Shown piece after piece: positions 25,361 to 35,994 of a stretch of DNA of 39,542 nucleotides. The DNA lies in assembly GCA_020832135.1 (NCBI GenBank), contig JAFIFG010000117.1, forward strand, positions 1 to 39,542. The letters are read 5' to 3'. A program made the position numbers and the translations under genes. The notes beneath the pieces are model-generated. The model was not told the origin of the DNA and did not search any database. It was given only the letters and a program-made list of their open reading frames with translations. Positions within the stretch are counted from its first letter, which is position 1. Each line of letters begins with the position of its first letter. The DNA is from Clostridiaceae bacterium. Lineage in GTDB: Bacteria > Bacillota > Clostridia > Peptostreptococcales > Natronincolaceae.

Positions 25361-26761
25361 TCACTTGTTAGATATAGAACTCATAGTGATTCTTTTATTT
25401 TCATCACATATAATCATTTGATTGGTATTGCTAACAATAGTCTTTAGTCTAACTTTTCCACCCCAAAGTCTAGCAATATACTTTAAGGTTTCATAAGCAT
25501 AGGGCAACTCCAATTCTCTGCCATCATATTGATGTTCTAGTAAGAGAGAACGATCTTTATCTATTACTTCTTCTACCTTTATACATGGGATTCCTTCTAT
25601 TCCAACAGTATTTGCAATAGTATTTCTAATTTTCCTCCAACCATCTTCATCAGCTACTTCTTCAATTTCATAATCTCTACCTCTTTTTATATATTGGAAC
25701 AGATTCATTTCTTTACACAAGTCTTCTGTTAAATATTTACGAATAAAGGATTGATCTCGCTCTAATTTTCTTACCTCCATTATTTTTTCTTTACCATACC
25801 TTGCTTCTATATCCATAAAGATTTTAAACCCCATATAGTATGGATTAATATTTCCTAATAAAGGTCTTACCACTTGGTTGTGACGACTTAAAAATTCTAG
25901 ATGTAGACTTTCCGGAAGTTCTAAACGATTTAAAATCTTATAGTGCCAATAACTGGCCCAACCTTCATTCATAATCTTAGTTTCCATTTGAGGTATAAAG
26001 TATTGAGTTTCCTCTTGAACAATACTTATAATGTCCTTTTGCCATTCCTCTAGCTTAGCATGCTCCATCATAAATGTTAGAATATCCTCCATTGGCTCTA
26101 ACGGGATTTTATCTAACTTAGGATAAGGAATTTCTTTTTTTTCATCTAAGGGGCTCTTGGGCTTCATTTCTTCATAATATTTGTTTAGGAGATTTTTTTT
26201 CTTATCCTCAAGCGAAAGTTTTTTCTCCCCTACTACTCTTGCGGTTTGAAACCGAATAGCATGGGCCGCATCCAAAATAGCCTCCACTTTTTCATAACCA
26301 ATGCTGGGATCATGCACATAGTTTCGAATTCTGTCGGCATGACTTTTGAACATTTGAATTGTGTATTCCGCTCTAGTTCCTTCAATAAACAAGCGGTTAT
26401 TCTTAAAAAAATCGTTATGACCATAGACATGAGCTATTGTCAAGATTTGCAGGAGCAAAGTATTGTTTCGCATAAGATATGCAATACATGGATTAGAGTT
26501 AATTACCATTTCATAGGGTAGCCCTTTTAAGTTATAGGAGTAGAGGGTCTTGCTTTTTTCATAGGCTTTCCCATAGCTCCAATGGGGATAATGGGCAGGC
26601 ATCCCTACATAGGCTTCATAGCATAGCATATCTTCATGATTGCAAATTTCAAATTCCTGAGGATAACAGGACAGGCCCTCCTCCTCTACTATTTTTTCTA
26701 TTTTTTCATTCCATTTTTGTAATTCCTTCACTGTATATTCCATAGTAGGTGAAATAATCAT
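25361..26761 (-). CDS. spoVR: Stage V sporulation protein R
   Basis: A 466-residue SpoVR-family protein, needed for spore cortex formation in Bacillus subtilis, biochemical activity unknown. Typical motifs are [65 protein letters not shown] (conserved EGWA) and a C-terminal [13 protein letters not shown]. Length is normal. The ATG overlaps the yhbH stop by four bases (ATGA). The trio prkA-yhbH-spoVR is conserved in many bacteria, including non-spore-formers, and likely acts as one stress or sporulation system. Confidence 0.96.
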   Translation of the reverse strand: MIISPTMEYTVKELQKWNEKIEKIVEEEGLSCYPQEFEICNHEDMLCYEAYVGMPAHYPHWSYGKAYEKSKTLYSYNLKGLPYEMVINSNPCIAYLMRNNTLLLQILTIAHVYGHNDFFKNNRLFIEGTRAEYTIQMFKSHADRIRNYVHDPSIGYEKVEAILDAAHAIRFQTARVVGEKKLSLEDKKKNLLNKYYEEMKPKSPLDEKKEIPYPKLDKIPLEPMEDILTFMMEHAKLEEWQKDIISIVQEETQYFIPQMETKIMNEGWASYWHYKILNRLELPESLHLEFLSRHNQVVRPLLGNINPYYMGFKIFMDIEARYGKEKIMEVRKLERDQSFIRKYLTEDLCKEMNLFQYIKRGRDYEIEEVADEDGWRKIRNTIANTVGIEGIPCIKVEEVIDKDRSLLLEHQYDGRELELPYAYETLKYIARLWGGKVRLKTIVSNTNQMIICDENKRITMSSISNK

Positions 26762-27948
26762 TCCACGACTTCCTTTTCCTTATTGAGTAATTTTTTTAAA
26801 GCCGGAATGATATCCTCCTTTCCTGAAATAGTTACAACTGCAAAGTTATCTTGTTTGACCTTGGCATTATATTCACCATATATTTTGCTGGTCCGCTTGT
26901 AATAACCTTGAATGATCTCACCATAGCCAAACAAATTACATACCTTACATAATTGTGTAGCTAGCTTAATAGCAATTTCATTATCTACAGACCAATTGTC
27001 TCCATCACTACAATGGAAGGCATAGATGTTCCATACACTTGGGTTATATCTACTTTCAATAATATCTAATGCTTTTTGGTAACCACTACTGATGTAGGTT
27101 CCACCGGACTCTCCTTTATGAAAAAACTCATCTTCATTAACTTCCTTAGCGGTGGTTGAATGTGCTATAAACACTATATCTATATTAACATATTTAAACT
27201 TTACAAACTGATACAGAAGGAAGTAAAAGCTCCTTGCCAAATACTTTTTTGTCATATCCATAGATCCGGAAGTGTCCATAATACATATTACAACAGCATT
27301 GCTCTCTTGTTTTATATCCTCCCTCACTCGAAAATACCTTAAATCATCTTCTTTGAAGGGGAATCGTTGATTCTCTTCTTCAGCATGTACTTCTGGATTT
27401 TCTTTCTTACTTCTTTCATAGCCCTTCTTTCTCTTGAGACGCTCTATCATGGATCTTTTCTTAGCTAGTCTAGGAGGGATGCCCTTTCGCTGATAACCTA
27501 AGCGCTTGAAATTTTTTTCAGTTTCCAATTGATTAAATTTCTTTCTCTGCAAAAATGGTAAATCTAAGTCCTCAAAAACATAGTTCATTAATTCTTCAAT
27601 GGTAACTTCAGTTTCATAAATATCTTCGCCTTCTTCATTTCCAGCCTGCTCTTTGCCCTTACCCTTACCTTTTTCCATATCATCACTACCTATTTTATCT
27701 CCTCGCTTTTCACTGCCATCCCCTGATCCAGTGCCCGATTTATTTTTTCCATATACAAATCTATATTCCTTAATACCCTTTATAGGAATTTTTATTTTTT
27801 TATCCTTATCCTTTCCAATAATACTTTCTTCTGCTATAATATCTGCTATATTTCTTTTAATAGATTCCTCCACTAATTGCCTATGTCTTCTTCTATCCTC
27901 AGCTGAGCGATCTCGACCCTTACTATCGAACTCTCTAAATATAGCCAC
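26758..27948 (-). CDS. yhbH: YhbH/DUF444 family sporulation-associated protein
   Basis: A 396-residue DUF444 protein with a von Willebrand-A-like region: [17 protein letters not shown] is a MIDAS-type DxSGS motif near the middle, and [12 protein letters not shown] follows. The N-terminus [20 protein letters not shown] is typical, and a low-complexity Gly/Lys/Glu stretch lies around residues 75-110. Three starts are possible: TTG 28002, ATG 27978 and GTG 27948. I chose 27948 because GGGGG lies seven bases before it and the resulting opening (MAIFREF) matches relatives. It lies between prkA and spoVR, sharing four bases with the latter. Confidence 0.94.
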   Translation of the reverse strand: MAIFREFDSKGRDRSAEDRRRHRQLVEESIKRNIADIIAEESIIGKDKDKKIKIPIKGIKEYRFVYGKNKSGTGSGDGSEKRGDKIGSDDMEKGKGKGKEQAGNEEGEDIYETEVTIEELMNYVFEDLDLPFLQRKKFNQLETEKNFKRLGYQRKGIPPRLAKKRSMIERLKRKKGYERSKKENPEVHAEEENQRFPFKEDDLRYFRVREDIKQESNAVVICIMDTSGSMDMTKKYLARSFYFLLYQFVKFKYVNIDIVFIAHSTTAKEVNEDEFFHKGESGGTYISSGYQKALDIIESRYNPSVWNIYAFHCSDGDNWSVDNEIAIKLATQLCKVCNLFGYGEIIQGYYKRTSKIYGEYNAKVKQDNFAVVTISGKEDIIPALKKLLNKEKEVVE

Positions 27949-27989
27949 CGTATCACCCCCAACATCATCCTTGCTCATGAGTTTTTTTC

Positions 27990-29912
27990 TTAATCCTTCC
28001 AAAGGTTGTTAGCAGCATACTTAAGCACTACATTACAACAATGGTCACAATATCCATTTTTCTTCATTTCTTCAACCATGGCATCATATTTCTCCTTTTG
28101 CCCTTTATCTCTAACCTTTGTGCGGGTAACTACTCTACTTAATTCTTTAACAGATGCGGTTAATTTTTTCTCAATAGCCTCTTTTAATGGTTCATAACTG
28201 GTGTAATCTACCTTTCCACCCTTTCTTATGACATAAAACATGTAGGCAGTAACATCTTGACGAAATCCTGGAGCTGCACTTTTGGTAATATCTATTTGCT
28301 CCTCAATTGATCGAAGAAATTGTTCATCTGGCTCTAACTCTTCCCCTGTATTTCTGTCCTTAATTTTAGTTTTATTTACATAAGCTTCAGCATGATCTAG
28401 GTAGTTATTAAATAAATCCTCAGTCTGTTCCTTATAACCATGAATAAATGCTTTTGTAACTTCCTTTTCTAATATTTTATGGTACTCTTTCTTTATAGCA
28501 TCCTGCAGAAAATGTAGATATCTCTTTTTCTCATCATCTCCTATAGTTAGATCCTTTACAGATTTAATTAAAGTTTCTAATACAGTTAAAGGATTAATAC
28601 ACTCTTCCTCAGTTTCAGCTATGGCACCATCGATAGCCTTCATAATAAATCTTGTAGATATACCTGTCATTCCCTCTCTAGAAGCCTCTTCCTTTAGCTC
28701 AAGGGTGTCTACCTTTTTCACCCCGCCCTTTTCTACTATTTCTTCTCCATTATAGAGTTTTAATTTTGTCATAGCATCCACCTTTTCAGAAGGTGCCAAT
28801 CTAGTTAATATGGCAAACATAGAAGCCATTTCTATGGTGTGGGGTGCAATATGAACACTAAACTTACTATTTTTTAATAATTTTTCGTAGATTTTAATTT
28901 CTTCATTTAATTCTAAGCAATAAGGTACTTCGATCTTTACAATACGATCTAAAATAGCTTCATTGGTATGATCAGCTTTAAATTTATTCCACTCCGCTTC
29001 ATTGGAATGGGCTAATATAATGCCATCAAAATAAATCATGGCATTTTTCCCCGCCGAAGGAATGCTCTTTTCTTGTGTAGCGGTAATCATGGCATGAAGA
29101 TACTCTACTTCATTTTTGAAAACCTCTATAAATTCTACAAGACCCCTATTACCTACGTTAAATGCTCCATTAAGAGATAATACTCTAGGATCGTCCTCGG
29201 GATATAAGTCTAGCTTTGATATATCTACAGATCCGATTAAAACAGAGGTGTCTTGGTTGTTGGGATCTACTGGTGGAACTACACCTATTCCTTTTCTAGA
29301 TCGAATACTGAAGTCAACCGTCTCTACCGGAAATTTTTCGAATTCTCCATTATACTCTTCTTTTAACCTATATCTACAAACAGGACATAAATCTCCTTCA
29401 ATATTTATACCTAGTAAATTTTCAAATTTATCCCTAAGATGTTTTGGCACTAAATGAAGAGGTTCCTCCCTCATAGGGCATCCCTTCAAGGCATAAATAG
29501 GATCACTCAATTCTAATGCTTTTTTCAAGGACTCCATAATCGAGGATTTACCGGCACCTACAGGACCTACAAGATAAAGTACCTGCCGGGATTCCTCTCC
29601 TCTCATGGCGGCGGCTCTTAGAAAGTTCATAATTTTCATTAATGTTTTATCTATACCGTAAAAGTCCTTCTTAAAAAAGTTGTACTTCTTAATGATGTCA
29701 TTACCATGAATTCTCCTTAATCTAGGATTCTCTTCTGTATTTATAACCTCCATACCTTCATTAATGACTATCTGATACATTCTATGATGTGCTAATTCAC
29801 ATAAATCTGGGTTTTCTTGAAGTATTTTTAAATAGTCTAAAAAGGTTCCTTCAAAGTGATGCTTTTTATTTTTTGTCCGATCTTGTTTTATTAAATCTTC
29901 AATTTGCATCAT
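27990..29912 (-). CDS. prkA: PrkA serine protein kinase / AAA+ ATPase
   Basis: A 640-residue PrkA. The N-terminal AAA part has Walker [10 protein letters not shown] (116-124), a CPVCRYRL cysteine pair, and [14 protein letters not shown]. The C-terminal PrkA domain (from about 390) ends [19 protein letters not shown]. PrkA proteins were described as serine kinases, and a protease activity has also been proposed; in Bacillus it is a mother-cell sporulation protein. AAAGGAGG precedes the double ATG at 29912. It is the first gene of the operon with yhbH and spoVR. The upstream 29,913-30,078 shows no gene, and I could not pick out a clear sigma-E promoter. Confidence 0.96.
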   Translation of the reverse strand: MMQIEDLIKQDRTKNKKHHFEGTFLDYLKILQENPDLCELAHHRMYQIVINEGMEVINTEENPRLRRIHGNDIIKKYNFFKKDFYGIDKTLMKIMNFLRAAAMRGEESRQVLYLVGPVGAGKSSIMESLKKALELSDPIYALKGCPMREEPLHLVPKHLRDKFENLLGINIEGDLCPVCRYRLKEEYNGEFEKFPVETVDFSIRSRKGIGVVPPVDPNNQDTSVLIGSVDISKLDLYPEDDPRVLSLNGAFNVGNRGLVEFIEVFKNEVEYLHAMITATQEKSIPSAGKNAMIYFDGIILAHSNEAEWNKFKADHTNEAILDRIVKIEVPYCLELNEEIKIYEKLLKNSKFSVHIAPHTIEMASMFAILTRLAPSEKVDAMTKLKLYNGEEIVEKGGVKKVDTLELKEEASREGMTGISTRFIMKAIDGAIAETEEECINPLTVLETLIKSVKDLTIGDDEKKRYLHFLQDAIKKEYHKILEKEVTKAFIHGYKEQTEDLFNNYLDHAEAYVNKTKIKDRNTGEELEPDEQFLRSIEEQIDITKSAAPGFRQDVTAYMFYVIRKGGKVDYTSYEPLKEAIEKKLTASVKELSRVVTRTKVRDKGQKEKYDAMVEEMKKNGYCDHCCNVVLKYAANNLWKD

Positions 29913-30078
29913 ATGCCATAACCTCCTTTTATAATTCCAACTAATAAGCTAACAGGCCTTTGCAATAATCTAAAATCTTGAATATCTACTAAAATTAATT
30001 TAGGTATTATTAATGTTTATGTGACTAATGACTACTTTAAAACTTTTATGTGTTATCCTAATATATGTCGTTCTGTAG

Positions 30079-30207
30079 ACTTCAGTGCAAATAAAAAAGA
30101 GCATCTACGATGCTTTCGCTAGGAAACCCTAGGTTTCCTTCGACGACAGCAAAGCTGTCTGAGCACCTTCCTGAAGTCGGGCAGGGGATTTCATCCCCTA
30201 TAACCCC
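30079..30207. repeat. Cluster of hairpins in a branched arrangement
   Basis: Outer arms GACTTCAG (30079-30086) and CTGAAGTC (about 30171-30178) enclose three small perfect hairpins: AGCATC/GATGCT, GGAAACC/GGTTTCC and GACAGC/GCTGTC, each with a three-base loop. A fourth, GGGGAT/ATCCCC, follows. Together they can fold as a cloverleaf-like structure on either strand. On the minus strand the last hairpin is followed by CTTTTTTATTT, as in a terminator. No coding frame is present. It looks like a dispersed structured repeat or a small RNA; no known class is recognised. Confidence 0.6.
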
Positions 30208-30254
30208 TTTTTTTATATAATAGGAAAGTAGAACTTTCCTATTATATAAAAAAA
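30208..30254. repeat. 22-bp perfect inverted repeat
   Basis: Arms 30208-30229 and 30233-30254 are exact reverse complements with a three-base loop. The outer ends are seven T and seven A, so each strand carries T-runs. It abuts both the hairpin cluster and the rubredoxin terminator, sharing the latter's T-run, and may back up termination in both directions. Confidence 0.8.
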
Positions 30255-30276
30255 CATCTACCCCTATGGGTAAATG
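30248..30276 (-). terminator. Terminator of the rubredoxin gene
   Basis: A 9-bp stem with one G-T pair (30255-30263 with 30268-30276) followed on the minus strand by seven T. It lies directly after the stop codon. Confidence 0.85.
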
Positions 30277-30277
30277 C

Positions 30278-30439
30278 TTATACTATTTCTTCAAAAGCCA
30301 TTTTAGGTTGATTACATGTTGGACACTTCCAATGTTCCGGCAAATCTTCAAAGGCAGTATTTTTACTAATTTCCTGTGTCCAATCCCCCTTTTCGGGTCT
30401 ATAGGTATAACCACAAACAGTACACTTATAATCTTGCAT
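30278..30439 (-). CDS. Rubredoxin
   Basis: A 53-residue iron protein that carries single electrons in the cytoplasm. Its two metal-binding loops are YKCTVCGYTY (Cys6, Cys9) and HWKCPTCNQPK (Cys39, Cys42), with the usual aromatic core (Tyr11, Tyr13, Trp37) between. The ending KMAFEEIV is typical in position though slightly different in detail. AGGGAGG lies before ATG 30439. It stands alone with its own terminator. In anaerobes such proteins often serve peroxide or oxygen detoxification; no partner enzyme is adjacent, so its electron partner is unknown. Confidence 0.95.
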   Translation of the reverse strand: MQDYKCTVCGYTYRPEKGDWTQEISKNTAFEDLPEHWKCPTCNQPKMAFEEIV

Positions 30440-30510
30440 TTTATAACCTCCCTAGTATTTATTTTATCTTCCCAATACCTTTACCCATTATATACTACTT
30501 TAATAGAATA

Positions 30511-30545
30511 AATACGGTAACATTTCAAAAGAATGTTACCGTATT
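30511..30545 (-). terminator. Terminator of the RND pump operon
   Basis: A perfect 14-bp stem (30511-30524 with 30532-30545, arm AATACGGTAACATT) with a 7-base loop, with a moderately T-rich minus-strand tail (TATTCTATT). A second hairpin (30574-30582 with 30594-30602, arm TCAAGCTAC) lies closer to the gene but has no T-run. Confidence 0.6.
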
Positions 30546-30621
30546 GTAAAAGGAAATTTATTATATTTCTATGTCAAGCTACCGAGATCCTCAGTAGCTT
30601 GATGGTTTAAAAGAATTATTG

Positions 30622-33600
30622 TTAATTCTGAATTACTTCCTTTTTCTTACCTTTAAGTTTCCTTTTAACCCAATTACTGAAGTCATCCATTATAGTATAA
30701 ATAATTGGTGTTACTAACAATGTCAATACTGTTGACATTAACAATCCTCCGATTACAGTTGTAGCCATAGGTGCTTGCATTTCTGATCCTTCTCCTATAC
30801 CCAAAGCTAGAGGCACCATTGCTAATGTCGTAGTTAGTGTTGTCATTAAAATAGGTCTTAGTCTTACAGGTCCTGCTATTTCGATAGCTTCTTTTCTATC
30901 CTTACCTGATGCCCTTAGAGTATTGATATAATCCACCAACACAATACCGTTATTTATTACAATTCCTGCCAGCATCAGCAACCCTATAAGCGCTGTTACA
31001 TTTAAAGTTCTTCCGGTTATAAATAGTGCTAATAAACCTCCTGAAAAAGCTAAAGGTATTGACATGATAATAGTAAATGGATGCATCAGCGACTCAAATT
31101 GTGATGCCATAATCATGTAGACCAATATGATTGCCAACACAATTGCCAGTAACAAATCTGCAAATGCTTCTTCTAATTGTTCATTTTCTCCACCCAGTGT
31201 GTAAAAATACCCATTTGGCATTTCATAATCCTTCAGTAGCCCTTCAATGTCTCGAGTGACACTTACTAAGTCTCTTCCACTAAGTTCACTAGTAACAGTA
31301 GCTACCCTTTGTTGGTCTTCTCTATTAATAGAGGTAGGTCCCTGTGTGATATACATATTTGCCACTTGATTTAAAGGAACGGTAGTTCCCATAGGAGTTT
31401 GAATTCCTATCTGCTCTAGGTTAGCTAAATCTTGCCTTATACTCTCTTCTCCCCTAATGATGATATCGGTTTCGTTTCCTTCTTCCCTAAACTGAGAAAC
31501 CGTCGTACCAAAGGCGAAATTTCTTACAGCATTGGCTACCTGTGCTGTTGTCAAACCATAGGTAGAAGCTTCATATTTGTTAATGTGGATCTGAAGCTCC
31601 GGTACTCCTTCTGTAAAGCTCGTTTCTACATCTCGAGTACCCTCCACCTGCATAATGATTCTTCTAATATCATCTGTAATTTCTTCTAGAGTAGCTAGGT
31701 CATCTCCTTTGACTTTTATCTCAATAGGTGAACCACCACCCATAGCCATTCCATCAGCTGTTGACACCACAATCTCTGCACCAGCAATATCCCTTATAAT
31801 ACCTCTTATTTCATCTGCTACTTCAACATCACTTCTCTGTCGTTCACTAAGACCTACTAACATAATGCTCATACTTCCAGAGTTTTCACTACCTCCTCCA
31901 AGGCCTGCTCCTAGACCACCTCCACCGCCTACAGTAGTAGAAACAATGTCAACCTCTTCTATAGGAGTAATACCTACTTCTATTTGATGCATTATATCAT
32001 CGGTTTCATGTAATTGAGAACCGGTAGGCAAAGTAACATTCACACTTATTTCCCCTTCATCTGAAGAAGGAAAGAATTCCATCCCTACAAATAGTACAGA
32101 AGATACACTTCCTAAAAATACCACTACTGCCATTAGTATAATAGATTTTCTATGCCCCAAACCCCAACTTAATACTTTCTTGTATGCCTTTTCTAATTTT
32201 TCAAAACCACGATCGAAGGCTTCATAAAGACCAGTAAAAAGTCTTTTTTTCTTGGGAGTCCCTACTTTACTTGTTGACCCTGTAATCTCTACTTTTAGAA
32301 TTTTAGAACATAGCATTGGAATCAGTGTTATCGCTACTACTAGAGAAGCCACAAGAGATAATGTAACCGTCATAGCAAACTCACCAAATAGAATAGAGGT
32401 TATTCCCCCTACAAAAACGATAGGCATAAACACTGCTATAGTAGTAAGAGTGGAAGCACTTACTGCCATAGAAACCTCCTTGGCTCCTTCTATAGCTGCT
32501 TCCTTTCCTGAATAACCCTCTGCCCTATAACGATAGATGTTTTCCAACACTACAATGGCATTATCTACCAACATTCCTACTCCAAGAGCCAATCCCCCTA
32601 AAGTCATCATATTTAGTGTAATACCATTAAAATATAGTAAAACAAAGGTTGCAATGATGGATATTGGTAAGGCCGTTGCAATAATAAAGGTACTTGCAAT
32701 ATTTCTTAAAAACACATATAGTATTAAGATGGCTAATATACCACCTATCAATGCATTTTTTGCTACATTTTTAATAGCATCTTGAATATATTCTGATTGA
32801 TCAAAAATGGTAATTAATTCGAATTCAGGATACTCACCTCGTATTTTTTCTACTTCATTATTAATTGCATTAGCAACTTGAACGGTATTGGTTCCAGATT
32901 GCTTCTGTATTTGTATCCCTATCCCATCTTGACCATTAGTTCTAGAAAGACTTTCTATCTCTTTCTGAACTACATTTACTTCTGCTACATCCTTTAATCG
33001 AATAATGGATCCGGAAGGTAGATTTATTGGTAGTTCTCCAATTTCCTCTATAGCTTCAAACTCCCCCATCGTTCTAATAGTTAGTTTCTCTGCTCCTCTG
33101 TCTACTGTCCCTCCTGGCATATTAATATTAGATGCACTGATTACCTGTGTTAGTTGATCTATACTAAGATTATAGGAATTTAACCTTTGTTGATTTATCT
33201 TTATTTCTATTTCATTAACATAATCCCCCATAATAGTTACTGAAGCAACACCGCTAATTCTTTCTAATCTTGGCTGAATGGTATCCTCCGCCAATTGCTG
33301 TAGTTCAAATAAATCTGCTCCATTTGCTAAAGATAGTTGCACAATAGGCATAGCATTTGGATCTAGCTTCATTACCATAGGCTCCATTGCACCATCGGGA
33401 AGTCTCCCTCTTGCCATATCTACCTTTTCTCTCATTTCTAAAGCTGCAAAATCCATGTCCGTTCCAAAGTCAAATTGTGCTATAACAACAGAGCTTCCTT
33501 GAGAAGACATGGAGGTAACACTGTCTAAATCAGCAACAGTGGCTACAGCATCTTCTATAGGTCTAGTAACTAAATTTTCCATCTCGTGGGGCCCTACCCC

Positions 33601-33756
33601 TGAGTAGTTGGTACTAACGATAGCTACTGGAATCTCTATATCTGGCATTAAATCCAATGGTAGACGAGTTAAAGAGATAGTTCCTAGTAATAATATTACC
33701 AGCATCAACATTACAATGGTTACAGGTCTATTTACTGCAATTTTTGATATATTCAT
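30622..33756 (-). CDS. RND-family efflux transporter
   Basis: A 1044-residue inner-membrane pump of the AcrB/SwrC type that exports drugs, detergents or lipopeptides by proton antiport. It starts with MNISKIAVNRPVTIVMLMLV (first membrane helix), followed by RLPLDLMPDIEIPVAIV. Helix 4 has LGGLALGVGMLVDNAIVVLENI with the proton-relay aspartate. After the second porter loop come IIMSIPLAFSGGLLALFITG and the C-terminal VTPIIYTIMDD. The glycine-rich loop VGGGGGLGAGLGGGSE is notable. It begins 2 bp after the adaptor gene. No outer-membrane channel gene is present, as expected for a Gram-positive. Substrate not predictable. Confidence 0.95.
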   Translation of the reverse strand: MNISKIAVNRPVTIVMLMLVILLLGTISLTRLPLDLMPDIEIPVAIVSTNYSGVGPHEMENLVTRPIEDAVATVADLDSVTSMSSQGSSVVIAQFDFGTDMDFAALEMREKVDMARGRLPDGAMEPMVMKLDPNAMPIVQLSLANGADLFELQQLAEDTIQPRLERISGVASVTIMGDYVNEIEIKINQQRLNSYNLSIDQLTQVISASNINMPGGTVDRGAEKLTIRTMGEFEAIEEIGELPINLPSGSIIRLKDVAEVNVVQKEIESLSRTNGQDGIGIQIQKQSGTNTVQVANAINNEVEKIRGEYPEFELITIFDQSEYIQDAIKNVAKNALIGGILAILILYVFLRNIASTFIIATALPISIIATFVLLYFNGITLNMMTLGGLALGVGMLVDNAIVVLENIYRYRAEGYSGKEAAIEGAKEVSMAVSASTLTTIAVFMPIVFVGGITSILFGEFAMTVTLSLVASLVVAITLIPMLCSKILKVEITGSTSKVGTPKKKRLFTGLYEAFDRGFEKLEKAYKKVLSWGLGHRKSIILMAVVVFLGSVSSVLFVGMEFFPSSDEGEISVNVTLPTGSQLHETDDIMHQIEVGITPIEEVDIVSTTVGGGGGLGAGLGGGSENSGSMSIMLVGLSERQRSDVEVADEIRGIIRDIAGAEIVVSTADGMAMGGGSPIEIKVKGDDLATLEEITDDIRRIIMQVEGTRDVETSFTEGVPELQIHINKYEASTYGLTTAQVANAVRNFAFGTTVSQFREEGNETDIIIRGEESIRQDLANLEQIGIQTPMGTTVPLNQVANMYITQGPTSINREDQQRVATVTSELSGRDLVSVTRDIEGLLKDYEMPNGYFYTLGGENEQLEEAFADLLLAIVLAIILVYMIMASQFESLMHPFTIIMSIPLAFSGGLLALFITGRTLNVTALIGLLMLAGIVINNGIVLVDYINTLRASGKDRKEAIEIAGPVRLRPILMTTLTTTLAMVPLALGIGEGSEMQAPMATTVIGGLLMSTVLTLLVTPIIYTIMDDFSNWVKRKLKGKKKEVIQN

Positions 33757-33758
33757 GA

Positions 33759-34970
33759 TTATTCACCTCCTACAACCTTAACTGTCTCTCCATCGACTAC
33801 ATATTGCTGACCCTTGACAATTACTTTATCCCCTTCCTGTAATCCCTCTATTATCTCTATTTCAGAGCCAGTATCCATTCCTACTGTCACTACTATTTCA
33901 ACTGCATAATCTCCCTCTACTACATATACAATTTTTTCTCCATCCTTATCAAGAACAGCCCTACTATTAATAGCTAGTATATCTCCTCTGCTATCGGTAT
34001 CTAGTGTTACAGAACCACTCATACCTGTTCGAATTTTACGTTCAGCATTGTTTATATATACTTTAACCTTATATTGTTGTGTGTTAGGGTCTATAGTGGG
34101 ACTAATAAAGTCAATCTTTCCTACTATTTCCTCCTCCAATGCTGCGGATATATTAATAGCTACTTCTTGCCCTTGGTTTAAAATATTTACGATGTTTTCT
34201 GTTACATTTGCTTGTAAGTAAACTGTGTTTATATCTGAAATTATTGCTAATGGTTGTGCTCCACTGGACATCTCACCGGCCACTACATTCAAACTAGAAA
34301 TAATGCCACTTATAGGAGCCCTTACTATTGTATCCTCTAATGCATCCTGTGCTTGACGATAGGAGATTTCAGCTTGAGACAATTGATTTAGTGCTTGTTG
34401 ATGTCCTATCTCTGCTTGACGTATTTGACTTTCAGCAGCATCTAAAGATCTTGTAGATGCAGATAATTCAGCTTGCTCTAGTTGGCTTTTAGAAGCAGCT
34501 CCTGCCTCATAAAGTTCCCTTGTTCTCTCTAAATTAGCTTGAGCATTCTCTATATTGTCCTTTACAGTATCGTAATTGATTCTAGCGGCTCCTATACTAC
34601 TCTCCGCTTGTTCCACACCCTTTTGAGCTGCGTTTACTGCTTGCTGTGCCTGTTCCACATTCTTACGTATATCCGTTTGATCTATGACAAATAATACACT
34701 ATCTTTGGTGACATAATCCCCCAACCTTACATTTACATTGGTTACTCTTCCTGGTATTTTCGGTAACACCATAGCTTCGTCATTAGCATGAACTCTACCA
34801 TTTAAAGTGATACTATTGGCAATAGTTTTCACCTCTACCTCTTCTACTTCTACCGGTACATAAACTTCTTGTTCTTCCACGATAGCTTCTTCTGCACTTC
34901 CAGTACAACCTACCATTGTAATTCCTACAAGTAATATAATTATTACCATATAAAATCTTTTACTCCTCAT
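33759..34970 (-). CDS. RND efflux adaptor lipoprotein (HlyD/MFP family)
   Basis: A 403-residue membrane-fusion protein that works with the pump encoded next. A lipoprotein signal ends at the lipobox MVGC, with Cys22 as lipid anchor. A lipoyl/barrel-sandwich half follows (PGRVTNVNVRLGDYVTKDSV), then a long coiled-coil hairpin (about 105-215, rich in EQAQQAV repeats), the second lipoyl half (IVRAPISGIISSLNVVAGEM) and beta-barrel domains. The start was moved to ATG 34970, after GGAGGGAG; the TTG at 34985 overlaps this site. Confidence 0.93.
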   Translation of the reverse strand: MRSKRFYMVIIILLVGITMVGCTGSAEEAIVEEQEVYVPVEVEEVEVKTIANSITLNGRVHANDEAMVLPKIPGRVTNVNVRLGDYVTKDSVLFVIDQTDIRKNVEQAQQAVNAAQKGVEQAESSIGAARINYDTVKDNIENAQANLERTRELYEAGAASKSQLEQAELSASTRSLDAAESQIRQAEIGHQQALNQLSQAEISYRQAQDALEDTIVRAPISGIISSLNVVAGEMSSGAQPLAIISDINTVYLQANVTENIVNILNQGQEVAINISAALEEEIVGKIDFISPTIDPNTQQYKVKVYINNAERKIRTGMSGSVTLDTDSRGDILAINSRAVLDKDGEKIVYVVEGDYAVEIVVTVGMDTGSEIEIIEGLQEGDKVIVKGQQYVVDGETVKVVGGE

Positions 34971-35072
34971 TTTTTCTCCCTCCAACTTCTTATATTATTA
35001 GAATTTTTCAATGAATCCTCAGCTTACACTTTAAATTGAAGCTAACTGTTGGTTCAACGTAATCCATTTCAC

Positions 35073-35102
35073 ATTATATTATACTTTGACGTATACCATC
35101 AA
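35073..35102 (-). promoter_or_regulatory. Likely promoter of the RND operon
   Basis: On the minus strand TTGATG (35097-35102) and TATAAT (35073-35078) lie 18 bases apart, about 100 bp before the adaptor gene. The rest of 34,986-35,236 shows no gene. The adjacent response regulator could act here, but no direct-repeat binding site is clear. Confidence 0.5.
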
Positions 35103-35236
35103 TTAAAAATATATTATTTTTTTCTTAAAAATACATCGTTGGCATCTTCGTTTTTATAACTGAATTCTATGCTCACTCATACGTTGTAAGTATTAGCTTG
35201 TTATTTTTGAATTTCATGCATGATTTCAGTTTTTAT

Positions 35237-35267
35237 AAAAAAATACCCTGAACTTCAACTCAGGGTA
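35237..35267 (-). terminator. Terminator of the two-component operon
   Basis: Stem TACCCTGA (35244-35251) with TCAGGGTA (35260-35267), an 8-base loop, followed on the minus strand by seven T. It separates the two-component genes from the RND operon. Confidence 0.8.
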
Positions 35268-35304
35268 AATAAGGTATTCTTCTGAATTAAATCTATTTCT
35301 AAAC

Positions 35305-35994
35305 TTACACTTCAAATCTGTACCCTACACCCCAAATAGTTTCAATATATTGAGGCTGAGAGGGATTTATCTCTATTTTTTCTCTTATTTTTCTAATATG
35401 AACAGTAACTGTTGAGAGATCACCCTGGGAATCAAACCCCCATAGTCTTTCAAACAACTCTTCTTTTTTAAATACTCTGTTTGGATTAGAAGCAAGAAAT
35501 ACCAATAAATCAAATTCCTTTGTAGTTAATAGCACTTCTTCATTATTTACATATACTCTCCTTGAGCCTTGATCTATAACAAGTCCTCGTATTTGGATTC
35601 GATTTTCATGCATTTCTTTATTGTCGGTTAACCTCTCATACCTTGAAATATGAGCCTTCACCCTTGCCACCAATTCGCTTGGACTAAAGGGTTTTGTCAT
35701 ATAATCATCAGCACCCAGCCCCAAACCCCTTATTTTATCTATATCCTCTTTTTTGGCAGAAACCATAAGAATAGGTGTGTTTTTCTTGATTCTAATTTGT
35801 CTGCATATTTCAAAACCATCTATCCCCGGTAGCATTAAATCAAGTATGATTAAATCATAGCTTTGGTTTTGGGCTTTATCCAGCCCCTTATTACCATTGG
35901 CTTCTACTTCCACTTTGAATCCATTTATTTCCAGATAATCCCTTTCTAGTTCAGCAATGCTTATATCATCTTCAATAATTAAAATGCTCTTCAT
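35305..35994 (-). CDS. OmpR-family response regulator
   Basis: A 229-residue regulator. The receiver domain (1-115) has the acidic pair Asp9-Asp10, phosphoacceptor Asp52 (LIILDLMLPGIDG) and the KPFSPSEL signature. The winged-helix DNA-binding domain (about 130-229) has LLTTKEFDLLVFLASNPNRV and TVTVHIRKIREKIE, ending WGVGYRFEV. Its ATG overlaps the kinase stop by four bases. It is probably the response partner of that kinase and may control the RND pump operon downstream, though a terminator separates them. Confidence 0.95.
   Translation of the reverse strand: MKSILIIEDDISIAELERDYLEINGFKVEVEANGNKGLDKAQNQSYDLIILDLMLPGIDGFEICRQIRIKKNTPILMVSAKKEDIDKIRGLGLGADDYMTKPFSPSELVARVKAHISRYERLTDNKEMHENRIQIRGLVIDQGSRRVYVNNEEVLLTTKEFDLLVFLASNPNRVFKKEELFERLWGFDSQGDLSTVTVHIRKIREKIEINPSQPQYIETIWGVGYRFEV

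Noticed and set aside
30266-30511. Plus-strand 81-codon frame
   Set aside because: Antisense of the clear rubredoxin gene on the minus strand.
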